From: JAJDNS01 sp963578825
GTDB lineage: Bacteria > Acidobacteriota > Vicinamibacteria > Fen-336
Assembly (NCBI GenBank): GCA_963578825.1
Contig: CAUZDW010000010.1
Coordinates: 1-64,000 of the forward strand
DNA length: 64,000 nt
Direction: 5' to 3'
The position numbers were made by a program, and so were the translations under genes. Below the pieces are notes generated by a model, which was not told the origin of the DNA, did no database searches, and saw only the letters and a list, made by a program, of their open reading frames with translations. Shown here in pieces: positions 51,559-60,884 of this stretch. How positions within the stretch are numbered: the stretch's first letter is position 1; the number at the start of each line of letters is the position of its first letter.

Positions 51559-52113
51559 ATGAGCCGAGCGCTACCGGGCGGTCTCCAACAGACCATGCTG
51601 ATCCTGCTCCGCACCCTAGTGGGCTGGCACTTCGCCTGGGAGGGCTTCGTGAAGCTGTGGTGGCCGTCCTGGAGCCGCGGGGGGTGGCCCCTCGAGCGGT
51701 GGTCGGCTGCGGGCTATCTCCAGAGCGCCACCGGGCCCCTCCAGGAGTCTCTCCGCGGGCTGGGCCACTCGAGCTGGATGCCGGTACTCGACGTTCTCAT
51801 TGCCGTCGCCCTCCTGCTGATCGGGCTATCCCTCCTGCTGGGTCTGTTCACCCAGACCGGCGCCCTCGGCGCTCTGGTCCTGCTCGCCCTCTTCTATGTC
51901 GCCCACATCCCCTCCCACGGCGTCGCCGTGTCGGGAGCGGAAGGGAACTACCTCTTCGTGAACAAGAACCTCGTGGAGGCGGCGGCGATCCTCGTCCTGC
52001 TCGCCTTCCGCACGGGCCGGATCGCGGGCCTCGATCTTCTCCTGGCGCATCGTCGCCAGAAAAAGGCTGCCGAGGCCGCCCCGCCCGCCGAACCCGCAAC
52101 GGAGGCCGCTTAA
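51559..52113 (+). CDS. DoxX-family membrane protein
   Basis: A 184-residue protein with four membrane segments of the DoxX/TQO-small-subunit kind, beginning LLRTLVGWHFAWEGFVKLWW and including ALLLIGLSLLLGLFTQTGAL. An Ala/Glu/Pro tail follows. The family is linked to sulfur and thiol redox chemistry in the membrane, though most members are uncharacterised. Its stop overlaps the start of the Gfo/Idh gene as TAATG. It is divergent from the DUF1080 lipoprotein across a 142-base AT-containing promoter region (TATACT/TATATT near 51452). Confidence 0.85.
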   Translation: MSRALPGGLQQTMLILLRTLVGWHFAWEGFVKLWWPSWSRGGWPLERWSAAGYLQSATGPLQESLRGLGHSSWMPVLDVLIAVALLLIGLSLLLGLFTQTGALGALVLLALFYVAHIPSHGVAVSGAEGNYLFVNKNLVEAAAILVLLAFRTGRIAGLDLLLAHRRQKKAAEAAPPAEPATEAA

Positions 52114-53399
52114 TGAACCTCACCCCCGAGCAGCAGGAGCTGGGCCGCCGCAACTTCCTGCGCGCCCTGGCCGGGACGCCGGCGGTGGCGGCCCTCGGCG
52201 CAGCCGCGATCATGAAAGGACCTGTGCTCGGCGGGCCCGTGCGACTGGGCTACGTGGGCCTGGGCGGGCAGGGCCGCGTCCTCCTGGAGCAGACCGATGC
52301 CCGATACGGCCAGGTGGTGGCGCTGTGCGACATCAACCCCGCTCAGCTCCAAAAAGCCGACGAGGCCCTGGAGCGGGCGGGGAAGCCCCTGGCCCGGCAC
52401 TACGTGGACTGGATGGAGATGATCGACAAGGAGGATCTCGAGGCCCTCATCGTCGCGGCGCCTCTCTTTCTCCATGCCGAGATGTCCGTGGCAGGGCTGG
52501 ATGCCGGGCTCCACGTCTTGTGCGAGAAGATGATGGCCCGGAACGTCGAAGGGCTCCGCCTCATGCTCGAAGCGGCCCGGCGCACAGGGCGCCTGCTGGA
52601 GATCGGTCACCAGAGACACTACAACCCGGTCTTCAAGGCCGCCTACGAAGGGATCATCGAGCCGGGGCTGCTGGGCGAGGTCTACTACTCGCGGCTGCAC
52701 TGGCACCGCAACGGGAGCTGGCGTCGGCCCGTCGAGTCGCCGGCACCGGGCTACGATCCTTCGGAGTGGGGCTACCCCGATCTCGAACGCATGATCAACT
52801 GGCGCCTCTACTGGGACTACTCCCTCGGGCTTCTCGCGGAGCTGGCAAGTCACCAGGTGGCCATCGCCAACTGGTTCTTCGGGGCCGTCCCGGACGCGGT
52901 CGTCGGTCACGGCGGCGTCTTCCGCTACAAGGACGGACGCGAGGTGCCCGACCACATCTACGCCACCTTCGAGTACCCGGAGGGTCGGACGGCTCTCCTG
53001 TCCTCAATCCAGTCGAATGCCTTTGGCGGGTACTACGAGGCCTTCTTCGGGACCGAGGGGACTCTCGTCCTGCGCGGAGAGAGCGAGGCGTACCTGTTCG
53101 ACGAGAGCGAGCGCAAGGCCACCGGCATCGAGATCTCACCACGAGACGGCAGCCCGCTGGGTGCGGCCTCGGAGAGCCGCGCCACCGAGGCGGCCGGGGG
53201 AATGATGCCCGCCGGCCAGACGCTTCAACGGCGGGTCAACGCCTACCAGCTCGAGATCTCCGGCTTCTGCGCCTCAATCCGCACCGGTGTCCCTCTGGCG
53301 TGCGGTCCGGAGCTGGCCGCCGGCTCCGCCCGGGCCTGCCTCGCCGCCCACGAGGCCATGGAGAAGAAGGCGCGCGTGGCCGTTCCCGCGATCGTGTGA
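52113..53399 (+). CDS. Tat-exported Gfo/Idh/MocA oxidoreductase
   Basis: A 428-residue protein with an N-terminal twin-arginine signal (RRNFLRALAGTP), unlike the cytoplasmic family member at 12506. The Rossmann part is VRLGYVGLGGQGRVLLEQ, the EKP-like motif is varied to VLCEKMMARN, and the second domain has LLAELASHQVAIANWFF. Exported members are thought to carry tightly bound NAD and act on glycans as hydride-shuttling glycosidases (GH109-like). It is coupled to DoxX and precedes a sulfatase. Confidence 0.85.
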   Translation: MNLTPEQQELGRRNFLRALAGTPAVAALGAAAIMKGPVLGGPVRLGYVGLGGQGRVLLEQTDARYGQVVALCDINPAQLQKADEALERAGKPLARHYVDWMEMIDKEDLEALIVAAPLFLHAEMSVAGLDAGLHVLCEKMMARNVEGLRLMLEAARRTGRLLEIGHQRHYNPVFKAAYEGIIEPGLLGEVYYSRLHWHRNGSWRRPVESPAPGYDPSEWGYPDLERMINWRLYWDYSLGLLAELASHQVAIANWFFGAVPDAVVGHGGVFRYKDGREVPDHIYATFEYPEGRTALLSSIQSNAFGGYYEAFFGTEGTLVLRGESEAYLFDESERKATGIEISPRDGSPLGAASESRATEAAGGMMPAGQTLQRRVNAYQLEISGFCASIRTGVPLACGPELAAGSARACLAAHEAMEKKARVAVPAIV

Positions 53400-53408
53400 G
53401 ACGCCGAA

Positions 53409-53464
53409 CGACGCCCGTCATGCTGAGGAGCTCCGCGTTCGAACGAGCGACGAAGCATCTCCCC
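53409..53464 (+). repeat. Dispersed repeat, copy B
   Basis: About 56 bases beginning CGACGCCCGTCATGCTGAGG and ending in GACGAAGCATCTCCCC. It matches the copy at 49537-49591, with differences clustered in the middle (TTGGGC versus TCGAAC). It lies between the Gfo/Idh stop and the sulfatase start. Confidence 0.7.
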
Positions 53465-53497
53465 GTTGGACGCTCCGTGATCGAGAGGGAGGCACGC

Positions 53498-55030
53498 ATG
53501 CATCGATTGTCGGGTCGCTGGCTCTGCGCAGCTCCGCAGGCGCTCCTGCTGCTCCTCGCCGTCTCGGCGCCTGCCCTCGCCTCCGTCGATCCGCCTCCTC
53601 TCGAGCAGGTGCCGGGCCGCAAGCCCATGAACCTGATCCTCATCCTCACCGACGATCACCGCTACGACGCCCTGGGCTTCATGCACCCCTTCCTCGAGAC
53701 CCCTCACCTCGACACTCTGGCCCGGGAAGGCGTCCACTTCAAGAACGCCTTCGTCACCACCTCGCTCTGCTCGCCGTCCCGGGCCTCGATCCTCACCGGG
53801 CTCTACGCCCACCGCCATCGGGTCGTGGACAACAGCCACGCGGTTCCTCCGGGCACGGTGTACTTCCCCCAGTACCTGCAACAGGCGGGCTACGACACCG
53901 CCTTCGTCGGGAAGTGGCACATGGGGCACGAAGGGGACGATCCCAAGCCCGGCTTCGATCGCTGGGTGAGCTTTCGAGGTCAGGGCTCGTACCTTCCGTC
54001 CCCGAACGGGCTGAACGTCGACGGAGAGAGGATGCCCCAGAAGGGCTACATCACCGACGAGCTCACCGACTACGCCGTCGACTGGCTGGAGGATCGCTCG
54101 GACGAGGCACCCTTCTTCCTGTACCTCTCCCACAAGGCGGTGCACGCCCGCTTCTTTCCTGCGGAGCGCCACGCCGGTCGCTACAAAGACCAGGAGATCA
54201 CGCCTCCTCCGACGATGCTGCTGCCCACGCCCGACCAGAACCTGCCCCGGTGGACCCAGGACCAGCGCAACAGCTGGCACGGTGTCGACTTTCCGTACCA
54301 CAGCCGCCTCGACGTCTGGGAGTACTACCGCGACTACCTCGAGGCGCTCCTCGGTGTCGACGACAGCGTGGGCCGGGTCGTGGAGCTCCTGCGCAGCCGG
54401 GGCTGGCTCGAGAACACCGTCGTGCTCTACATGGGCGACAACGGCTTCGCCTTCGGGGAGCACGGCCTCATCGACAAGCGGCAGGCCTACGAGGAGTCGA
54501 TGCGCATCCCCATGCTCATGCGGGCCCCGGGGGTACCAGGGGGCACGGTCGTCGACGCGGTCGTCGCCAACATCGACGTTGCCGCGACGATGTTGGACGC
54601 GGCGGCTCTTCGCCCCCCGAGCGACCTGGATGGGCGGAGCATGCTGCCGCTCCTTCGGGACGACGAGGCGCCGTGGCGCACCGAGCTCCTCTACGAGTAT
54701 TTCTGGGAGCACAACTTCCCCCAGACGCCCACCGTGCACGCGCTGCGCGGGGATCGCTACAAGTACATTCGCTATCACGGCATCTGGGATCTCGACGAGC
54801 TCTACGATCTGCGCGAAGACCCCCACGAGACCCGCAACCTGATCGCCAGCCCCGAGCACCGGCAGATCGCCGTCGACATGAACCACCGCCTGTTCGAGAT
54901 CCTCGAGGAGACCGACGGGATGTCGATTCCTCTCTCGCCCGACAAGGGACGCAAGAACAACCTGCGTCGGCCGGACCTCGCCGCCCCGGCGCCCTTCCCG
55001 GTTCCCTTGATCGCGCCCGAAGAGAACTGA
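53498..55030 (+). CDS. Exported sulfatase (formylglycine-dependent)
   Basis: A 510-residue type I sulfatase with an N-terminal signal peptide. The modification site is Cys91 in TSLCSPSRASILTGL (C-x-P-S-R), which must be oxidised to formylglycine. Metal ligands appear as LILTDDHRYDALG and YMGDNGFAFGEHG; GKWHMGHE is the usual substrate-site Lys and His. The C-terminal YDLREDPHETRNL is typical. The substrate is a sulfated carbohydrate or other sulfate ester. Any anaerobic or FGE-type maturase is outside the window. GAGAGGGAGG precedes the ATG. Confidence 0.92.
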   Translation: MHRLSGRWLCAAPQALLLLLAVSAPALASVDPPPLEQVPGRKPMNLILILTDDHRYDALGFMHPFLETPHLDTLAREGVHFKNAFVTTSLCSPSRASILTGLYAHRHRVVDNSHAVPPGTVYFPQYLQQAGYDTAFVGKWHMGHEGDDPKPGFDRWVSFRGQGSYLPSPNGLNVDGERMPQKGYITDELTDYAVDWLEDRSDEAPFFLYLSHKAVHARFFPAERHAGRYKDQEITPPPTMLLPTPDQNLPRWTQDQRNSWHGVDFPYHSRLDVWEYYRDYLEALLGVDDSVGRVVELLRSRGWLENTVVLYMGDNGFAFGEHGLIDKRQAYEESMRIPMLMRAPGVPGGTVVDAVVANIDVAATMLDAAALRPPSDLDGRSMLPLLRDDEAPWRTELLYEYFWEHNFPQTPTVHALRGDRYKYIRYHGIWDLDELYDLREDPHETRNLIASPEHRQIAVDMNHRLFEILEETDGMSIPLSPDKGRKNNLRRPDLAAPAPFPVPLIAPEEN

Positions 55031-55054
55031 CCGCGAGCCCCGGCCGCGCGGCCG

Positions 55055-55840
55055 TCAGACCTGGGAGAAGGACGTGGGTCGGAGCGTCAGGCTCGTGAGG
55101 TTCGACAGGATCTCGCGGTCGGAATAGCCGGGCGTGTTCTTCAGCTTCTCCCACGCCGGGTCGGCCACGAACGTGCGCCAGGCCTTCTGTTTGGCCGCCT
55201 GGTCCGCAAACGTCAGCATGTACACGAAGTTGGGGAGGCGACGGCCGACGAGCGCCCGCCCGAAGAAGACCGGGGTCAGGCCTGCGCGCCGGAAGATCTC
55301 GAGCTCACCCATGGTCGTGAACATCTCCACCTTCCGGGCGTGGGCCTGCTCGCTGTGGCTCTCGTAGGTCCGCAGCTCGAAGATGCGCGGCGCGTCCGTG
55401 TCAGGGACCTCGATACGGGGGACGTTGGGGAACGCGTGGAGGAGAGTGCTCTCGAAGCGGATGTAGCCGGGAGCCGTGGCCGGTCGGTTGAGCTCCGCCG
55501 CAGCGGCCTTCTGGAACTCGGCATCGGCGTCGAGCCGCTCTGCGGATGCGGCAAGGGACGGACAGTCCGGGTGGGTCAGCAGCACGTGGACCTTCGGCAT
55601 CTCCGGGCCCCCCGTCGTCTCGAAGACCCCCACGGGCCGGATCCCCTGCCGGTTCCAGGCGGGCACCGCGGCCTCGCGGAGGAACGCGTCCAGCGCGGTC
55701 TTCTGCTCGCCGATCCGAATGTGATAGGTGCGCAGCTCGTAATACTCCGTACCCTTCGCCTGGGCGTCGAGCCTGTCGGCCCGGCCCAGCCCGGCGCCTG
55801 CAGCAGCACCGGCTCCGACCAGCCACTGTCGTCGCTTCAT
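55055..55840 (-). CDS. NIPSNAP-family exported protein
   Basis: A 261-residue protein with an N-terminal arginine-containing export signal (MKRRQWLVGAGAAAGAGLG) and two NIPSNAP/dimeric alpha-beta-barrel repeats. Each begins with the strand YELRTYHI or FELRTYES and contains a buried Trp/Phe-rich helix. NIPSNAP proteins are of unknown biochemical role; bacterial exported forms occur next to sulfatases and glycan-processing genes. The ATG at 55840 with GAGGAGGGG upstream is preferred to a start 11 codons earlier. Convergent with the sulfatase at 53498. Confidence 0.8.
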   Translation of the reverse strand: MKRRQWLVGAGAAAGAGLGRADRLDAQAKGTEYYELRTYHIRIGEQKTALDAFLREAAVPAWNRQGIRPVGVFETTGGPEMPKVHVLLTHPDCPSLAASAERLDADAEFQKAAAAELNRPATAPGYIRFESTLLHAFPNVPRIEVPDTDAPRIFELRTYESHSEQAHARKVEMFTTMGELEIFRRAGLTPVFFGRALVGRRLPNFVYMLTFADQAAKQKAWRTFVADPAWEKLKNTPGYSDREILSNLTSLTLRPTSFSQV

Positions 55841-55965
55841 GGCCCCTCCTCTCCGAGTCCCGGGTCGGCTCACCGCCGCACACTATTCGCCCGGGGCGCC
55901 CGGGGTCAACGGGGGAGCCGGGGCGGTTATCATGACGCTCTCGCTTGGCCACCCCGGAGGTGACG

Positions 55966-57387
55966 ATGCATGCCCTGCGGCGACATGGCGTCTTGCTCCC
56001 GTCTGCGCTGGGACTGCTGTCCATCGGCGTGGCGTGCACCCTCGACGTCTCCGACTCCGAAGAGGGCACGCCGCGGCCCCCGAACCTCGTCTACGTCATG
56101 GCCGATGATCTGGGCTGGGCTGATCTGGGGAGCTACGGTCAGACGCAGATCGCGACGCCGCGGCTGGACCGCATGGCCGCCGAGGGAACGCGCTTCACTC
56201 AGTACTACGCCGGCAGCACGGTCTGCGCCCCGTCCCGGGCGACGCTCATGACCGGGCAGCACACCGGCCACGCGTGGATCCGGGGAAACGGCGAGTTTCC
56301 GATCCGGCCCGAGGACGTGACCGTTGCCGAGGTCCTCAAGGAGGCGGGCTACACCACCGGGGTCGTGGGGAAGTGGGGACTGGGTGTCGAGGACACCGCC
56401 GGCCGCCCGGACCGCCAGGGATTCGATTTCTCCTTTGGCATCCTTCACCACGTCTACGCCCACCGGCAGTATGCGGGCCACCTCTGGAAGAACGGGGAGA
56501 AGACGCGAATCTCCCGTGAGGACTTCGTCAACGACCTCTTCACCGACGAGGCGCTTGCGTTCATCCGCCGGAGCCAGGGGGCGCCTTTCTTGCTCTACCT
56601 CGCGTACACGAGCCCCCACGCCGAGCTCCGTGTCCCGGACGACTCGGTGGCCGAGTATCGCGGCCGCTTCGAGGAGACGCCGTACGTGAACGAGGAGGCC
56701 GATGCGAACTGGCCCCGGGCCGACCCGCGAAAGTGGAGCGGCTATCGCTCACAGCCGGAGCCCCGGGCCGCGTACGCCGGGATGGTGACTCGCATCGATC
56801 GTGACGTTGGGCGCCTCCTCGATCTCCTGAGCGAGCTCGGCATCGACGACGAGACCATCGTGTTCTTTACCAGCGACAATGGTCCGCACAAGGAAGGGGG
56901 ACACGATCCCTTCTTCTTCCCAAGCGCCAGGCCCCTCCGCGGCATCAAGCGCGATCTCTACGAGGGGGGCATCCGCGTGCCGATGATCGTGCGGGCGCCG
57001 GGGCGTGTTCCAGCCGGACGCACGAGCGACGCGGTCTGGGCGCACTGGGACGTCCTGCCCACCCTGGCCGACCTCGGCGGTGCCGTGGCTCCCGCCCGCC
57101 TCGATGGCATCTCCGTGCGAGAGGCCCTCGAGACCGGGGAGATGCCCGGAGAGCACCCGCCTCTCTACTGGGAGTTCCACGAACGCGGCTTCGAGCAGGC
57201 CGTCCGGATGGGCCGGTGGAAGGCCGTGCGACACGGAGCCGATCAACCGCTGGAGCTCTACGACCTGGAGGCAGACGTCTCGGAGAAGACCGACGTGGCG
57301 GGCGAGCATCCCGAAGTGGTGGCCAGGATCGAGGAGTTCCTCGGACAGGCCCGCACCGAGTCGTCCCTCTGGCCACTGGACGAGTGA
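55966..57387 (+). CDS. Lipoprotein sulfatase, arylsulfatase-like
   Basis: A 473-residue type I sulfatase. The signal has a lipobox (LLSIGVAC), so it is likely tethered to a membrane. The catalytic Cys87 lies in STVCAPSRATLMTG, metal ligands in NLVYVMADDLGWADLG and FFTSDNGPHKEGGHD, and the substrate-binding Lys in VVGKWGLG. The ATG at 55966 follows GGAGGTGACG; an in-frame ATG seven codons upstream lacks such a site. Its stop overlaps the pabBC start as GTGA. The pairing with another sulfatase 2 kb upstream suggests use of sulfated glycans. Confidence 0.9.
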   Translation: MHALRRHGVLLPSALGLLSIGVACTLDVSDSEEGTPRPPNLVYVMADDLGWADLGSYGQTQIATPRLDRMAAEGTRFTQYYAGSTVCAPSRATLMTGQHTGHAWIRGNGEFPIRPEDVTVAEVLKEAGYTTGVVGKWGLGVEDTAGRPDRQGFDFSFGILHHVYAHRQYAGHLWKNGEKTRISREDFVNDLFTDEALAFIRRSQGAPFLLYLAYTSPHAELRVPDDSVAEYRGRFEETPYVNEEADANWPRADPRKWSGYRSQPEPRAAYAGMVTRIDRDVGRLLDLLSELGIDDETIVFFTSDNGPHKEGGHDPFFFPSARPLRGIKRDLYEGGIRVPMIVRAPGRVPAGRTSDAVWAHWDVLPTLADLGGAVAPARLDGISVREALETGEMPGEHPPLYWEFHERGFEQAVRMGRWKAVRHGADQPLELYDLEADVSEKTDVAGEHPEVVARIEEFLGQARTESSLWPLDE

Positions 57388-59132
57388 CCGACGCCGGCGC
57401 CCGCCCGTCCGCCCCGTGGATCCTGGCGCAGGATGGCCCGCGGCTGCTTCGCTTCGACTGCCCCCGGGACGTGCTCGAGGCTCGGACGACCGCCGAGGTC
57501 CAGGCGGCCCTTCAACGGGCGGACGCTGTGCTGGCGGCGGGGGCGTGGATCGCGGGCCTGCTCGCCTTTGAAGCCGCGGGCGCGTTCGGGCTGACAACGC
57601 GTCCGCCCGATCCCGACGGGATCCCACTCCTGTGGCTCGGTGTCTTCGGAGAGCCAGCGGTGGTATCAGCGGATGTTCTCGAGACGTCGGATGCCGTGTC
57701 GCCCGATCCCGCTCGGTGGCAACCCGAGCTCGGCGCGGACGCCCACGGCAGAGCGCTGGTCCGTCTCCACGAGCACATCGGCGCTGGCGACACGTACCAG
57801 GTCAACTTCACGTTCCCGCTGAGGGCTCCTCTCGAAGAGGATCCGTTCCTCCTCTTCTCCCGCCTCGTCGCCACCCAGCGGCCCCCTCACGCGGCCTTCG
57901 TCGACCTCGGTCGATTCGCCGTGGCCTCCGCGTCACCGGAGCTCTTCTTCCGCCTCGAGGGGGAGACTCTCACCACGCGGCCGATGAAGGGCACGGCGCC
58001 CCGCGGAGTGACCCTGGCCGCTGACGCGGATCGGGTGGAGGAGCTCCGCTCATCGGAGAAGGATCGGGCCGAGAACCTGATGATCGTCGACATGCTGCGC
58101 AACGATCTCGGCCGGGTGGCGGAGATCGGCAGCGTCGCGGTGCCCTCGCTCTTCGACATCGAGCGCTACCCGACGCTCCTGCAGATGACGTCCACGGTCA
58201 CCGCCCGGAGCCGGGCGTCGCTCGGCGAGATCCTCGGTGCTCTCTTCCCGTGCGCCTCGATCACCGGCGCGCCCAAGAAGCGGACGATGGAGATCATCGC
58301 GGCCACGGAGTCCGCTCCGCGGGGCGTTTACACCGGAACGGTAGGGTGGGCGTCACCCGATCGGAAGGCCTGCTTCAACGTGGCCATCCGCACGGCGGTG
58401 GCGGACCGCAGACGCGGCACCGTGACCTACGGCATCGGCAGCGGCATCGTCGCCGACTCCGTGGCGCGGGAGGAGTATGCCGAGTGCCTGCTCAAGGCCC
58501 GCATCCTGGAAGAACGGCCCTTTGCGCTTCTCGAGACCCTGGCGCTCGTCCCGGGGAGCGGCTATCGGCGGCTCGACGGGCACCTCGCTCGTCTTCGGAG
58601 CTCGGCACTCTACTTCGGCGTGCCCCTCGACGAAGCGCGCCTCGAGGGCGAGCTCCACGCGCTGGCGTCCAGCATCGAATCTCCTCGCCGCGTCCGAGTG
58701 CTGGTCCACGCGGACGGGAGCGTGGCTGTGGAAGACACGCCCCTGCGGCCGCTCCCGGGAGGTCCTGTCCGAGTGGGCCTCGCCGTGGACCCGGTGGATC
58801 CGCGGAGCGTCTGGCTCCACCACAAGACGACCCGAAGAGAGATCTACGACGCGGCCCGGGCTTCACGGCCGGACTGCGACGACGTGCTCCTGTGGAACAG
58901 CCGGGGGGAGCTCACCGAGTCCGGCATCGCCAACGTGGTGGTCGAAAGGGGCGGTCACCGACTGACCCCACCGGTCTCCTCGGGCCTTCTGGCAGGCGTC
59001 GAGCGGGCGGCGCTGCTGGCTGACGGCCGCGCTCGCGAGGAGGTCGTGCCGGTCTCCGAGCTGCGCCGGGGCCAGCGGCTCTGGCTGGCCAACTCGGTCC
59101 GGGGCGAATACGAGGCCGAATACGTCGGATGA
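57384..59132 (+). CDS. pabBC: Fused aminodeoxychorismate synthase component I / 4-amino-4-deoxychorismate lyase
   Basis: A 582-residue bifunctional folate-pathway enzyme that makes p-aminobenzoate from chorismate. Residues 1-370 are PabB, with chorismate-binding motifs TYQVNFTFPLRAPL, ENLMIVDMLRNDLGRV and ASITGAPKKRTMEII. Residues 375-582 are a class IV PLP lyase (PabC): the cofactor-binding Lys is in WLHHKTTRREIYDAA, and TESGIANVVV is the phosphate-site motif. The start GTG overlaps the sulfatase stop, although the functions are unrelated. The glutaminase partner PabA is not in the window. Confidence 0.92.
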   Translation: MTDAGARPSAPWILAQDGPRLLRFDCPRDVLEARTTAEVQAALQRADAVLAAGAWIAGLLAFEAAGAFGLTTRPPDPDGIPLLWLGVFGEPAVVSADVLETSDAVSPDPARWQPELGADAHGRALVRLHEHIGAGDTYQVNFTFPLRAPLEEDPFLLFSRLVATQRPPHAAFVDLGRFAVASASPELFFRLEGETLTTRPMKGTAPRGVTLAADADRVEELRSSEKDRAENLMIVDMLRNDLGRVAEIGSVAVPSLFDIERYPTLLQMTSTVTARSRASLGEILGALFPCASITGAPKKRTMEIIAATESAPRGVYTGTVGWASPDRKACFNVAIRTAVADRRRGTVTYGIGSGIVADSVAREEYAECLLKARILEERPFALLETLALVPGSGYRRLDGHLARLRSSALYFGVPLDEARLEGELHALASSIESPRRVRVLVHADGSVAVEDTPLRPLPGGPVRVGLAVDPVDPRSVWLHHKTTRREIYDAARASRPDCDDVLLWNSRGELTESGIANVVVERGGHRLTPPVSSGLLAGVERAALLADGRAREEVVPVSELRRGQRLWLANSVRGEYEAEYVG

Positions 59133-59256
59133 CGGGTCGGGCAGCGTCGGCTCGAGCCAGCCGAACGCCTGCCCTCGGCCCGCGAGGCTTGACCGGTGCC
59201 CGGGGCAGCCCTAGCCTGAGACGGCAAGACGGCGGCCGGTCCTCGAGGTGACCTCA

Positions 59257-60879
59257 ATGCGCAAGCTGGTCGAGTGTGTCCCCAACTTCTCGGAGGGGCG
59301 TGATCCGGCCGTGATCGAGGCGATTGCGGCCGCCGTCCGTGTCACCGAGGGGTGCACGCTCCTCGATGTCGCCCCGGGACGCTCGACGAACCGTACCGTC
59401 TACACCTTCGTCGGCTCGCCCGAAGCCGTCGTGGAGGGTGCGCTAGCCGCCGCGCGGGTGGCTCGAGAGCGAATCGACATGCGGACGCAGACGGGCGAGC
59501 ACCCGCGGGTCGGGGCCATGGACGTGTGTCCCTTCGTGCCTGTCTCCGGTGTGACCATGGACGACTGCGTGGGCCTGGCGAACGCCTTTGGCGAGCGCGT
59601 GGCGGCGGAGCTCCGGGTGCCCGTCTACCTCTACGGCCACGCCGCAAAGGCCGACCACCGCCGATCGCTGCGCCAGATCCGGGCCGGGGAGTACGAGGCT
59701 CTCGGTGAGAGGATCGGAACCTCGGAGTGGGCGCCCGATTTCGGCCCCGGGGAGCTCGTGCCGCAGTGGGGCGCAACCTGCACTGGAGCACGGGATTTCC
59801 TCATCGCCTACAACGTCAACATCCTGGGCACAAAAGAGCAGGCGCACCGCATCGCTCTCGACGTACGTGAGCAGGGACGCGGCCCCGACCAGCCGGGGCG
59901 CCTCGAGGCCGTGCGCGCCATCGGGTGGTTCGTGGACGAATACGACCTGGCGCAGGTGTCGATCAACCTCGAGGACTTCAAGACGACCCCACCCCACGTG
60001 GCATTCGAGGCCTGCGCGGAGAAGGCCCGGGAGCTCAAGCTCGCCGTGGCCGGCTCCGAGCTCGTTGGCCTCATCCCCCTCGACGCCATGCTCCTCGCTG
60101 CCGAGCACTACATGAAGAAGGAGAACCTCTTCCTCCTCGACGAGCGACAGAAGATCCTCCTGGTCGTGGAGAGGCTTGGGCTGTCCTCGGTGCAGTCCTT
60201 CGTGCCCGACAAGCGGATCATCGAGTACATGATCCCCCGGGAGGACGAAGAGCCCCTCGCCACCATGAGCGTGCGGTCGTTCGTCGAGCTCGTGGCCGCC
60301 CGGACGTCTGCCCCGGGCGGAGGCTCGGCATCGGCCTTGATCGCCGCGGTGGGAGCCGCCCTCGGCGCCATGGTCGGCTGGATGACGTACGGGAAGCGGA
60401 AGTTCGAGGACCAGGACGCCACGATGCGGCGCCTCATCCCCCCGCTGGACCAGGCCATGAAGAGCCTCCTGCCCATGATCGACCGCGACACCCGGGCCTT
60501 CGACGGCTACATGGAGGCCCTCGGCATGCCGAAGGAGACCGGGGAAGAGAAGGCGGCCCGGGACCGCGCCATGCAGGAGGGGCTGAGGGCCGCCGTGCAG
60601 GTGCCCCTCGACGTCATGCGCATCGGCGACCGGTCCTGGGACGCCATGGTGGAGATGGCCGCCCACGGCAACATCGCCTCGCGCTCCGACCTCGAGGTGG
60701 CCGCGAAGGCTCTCGAAACGGGCATATGGGGCGCCTCGCGAAACGTCGCCATCAATCTCCCCGGGATCGAGGACGAGGCCTATCGGAAAAAGGCTGGCGC
60801 CGAGTCGGAGTCCCTCGCGGACCGCGCCGCCGCGAAGCGCGACGAGGTGCTCGCGGCCCTGGCCGCGCGCCGGGTCTGA
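59257..60879 (+). CDS. ftcD: Bifunctional glutamate formimidoyltransferase / formimidotetrahydrofolate cyclodeaminase
   Basis: A 540-residue fusion, as in animal FTCD and some bacteria. Residues 1-300 are the formiminotransferase (CVPNFSEGRDPAVIEAI, then EHPRVGAMDVCPFVPVSG and VNILGTKEQA). Residues 340-540 are the helical cyclodeaminase (APGGGSASALIAAVGAALGAM, then DFDG-like FDGYMEALGMP). It transfers the formimino group of formiminoglutamate from histidine breakdown to tetrahydrofolate and releases ammonia. The ATG at 59257 is chosen over a GTG three codons upstream. No hut genes are adjacent. Confidence 0.92.
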   Translation: MRKLVECVPNFSEGRDPAVIEAIAAAVRVTEGCTLLDVAPGRSTNRTVYTFVGSPEAVVEGALAAARVARERIDMRTQTGEHPRVGAMDVCPFVPVSGVTMDDCVGLANAFGERVAAELRVPVYLYGHAAKADHRRSLRQIRAGEYEALGERIGTSEWAPDFGPGELVPQWGATCTGARDFLIAYNVNILGTKEQAHRIALDVREQGRGPDQPGRLEAVRAIGWFVDEYDLAQVSINLEDFKTTPPHVAFEACAEKARELKLAVAGSELVGLIPLDAMLLAAEHYMKKENLFLLDERQKILLVVERLGLSSVQSFVPDKRIIEYMIPREDEEPLATMSVRSFVELVAARTSAPGGGSASALIAAVGAALGAMVGWMTYGKRKFEDQDATMRRLIPPLDQAMKSLLPMIDRDTRAFDGYMEALGMPKETGEEKAARDRAMQEGLRAAVQVPLDVMRIGDRSWDAMVEMAAHGNIASRSDLEVAAKALETGIWGASRNVAINLPGIEDEAYRKKAGAESESLADRAAAKRDEVLAALAARRV

Positions 60880-60884
60880 GCGGC

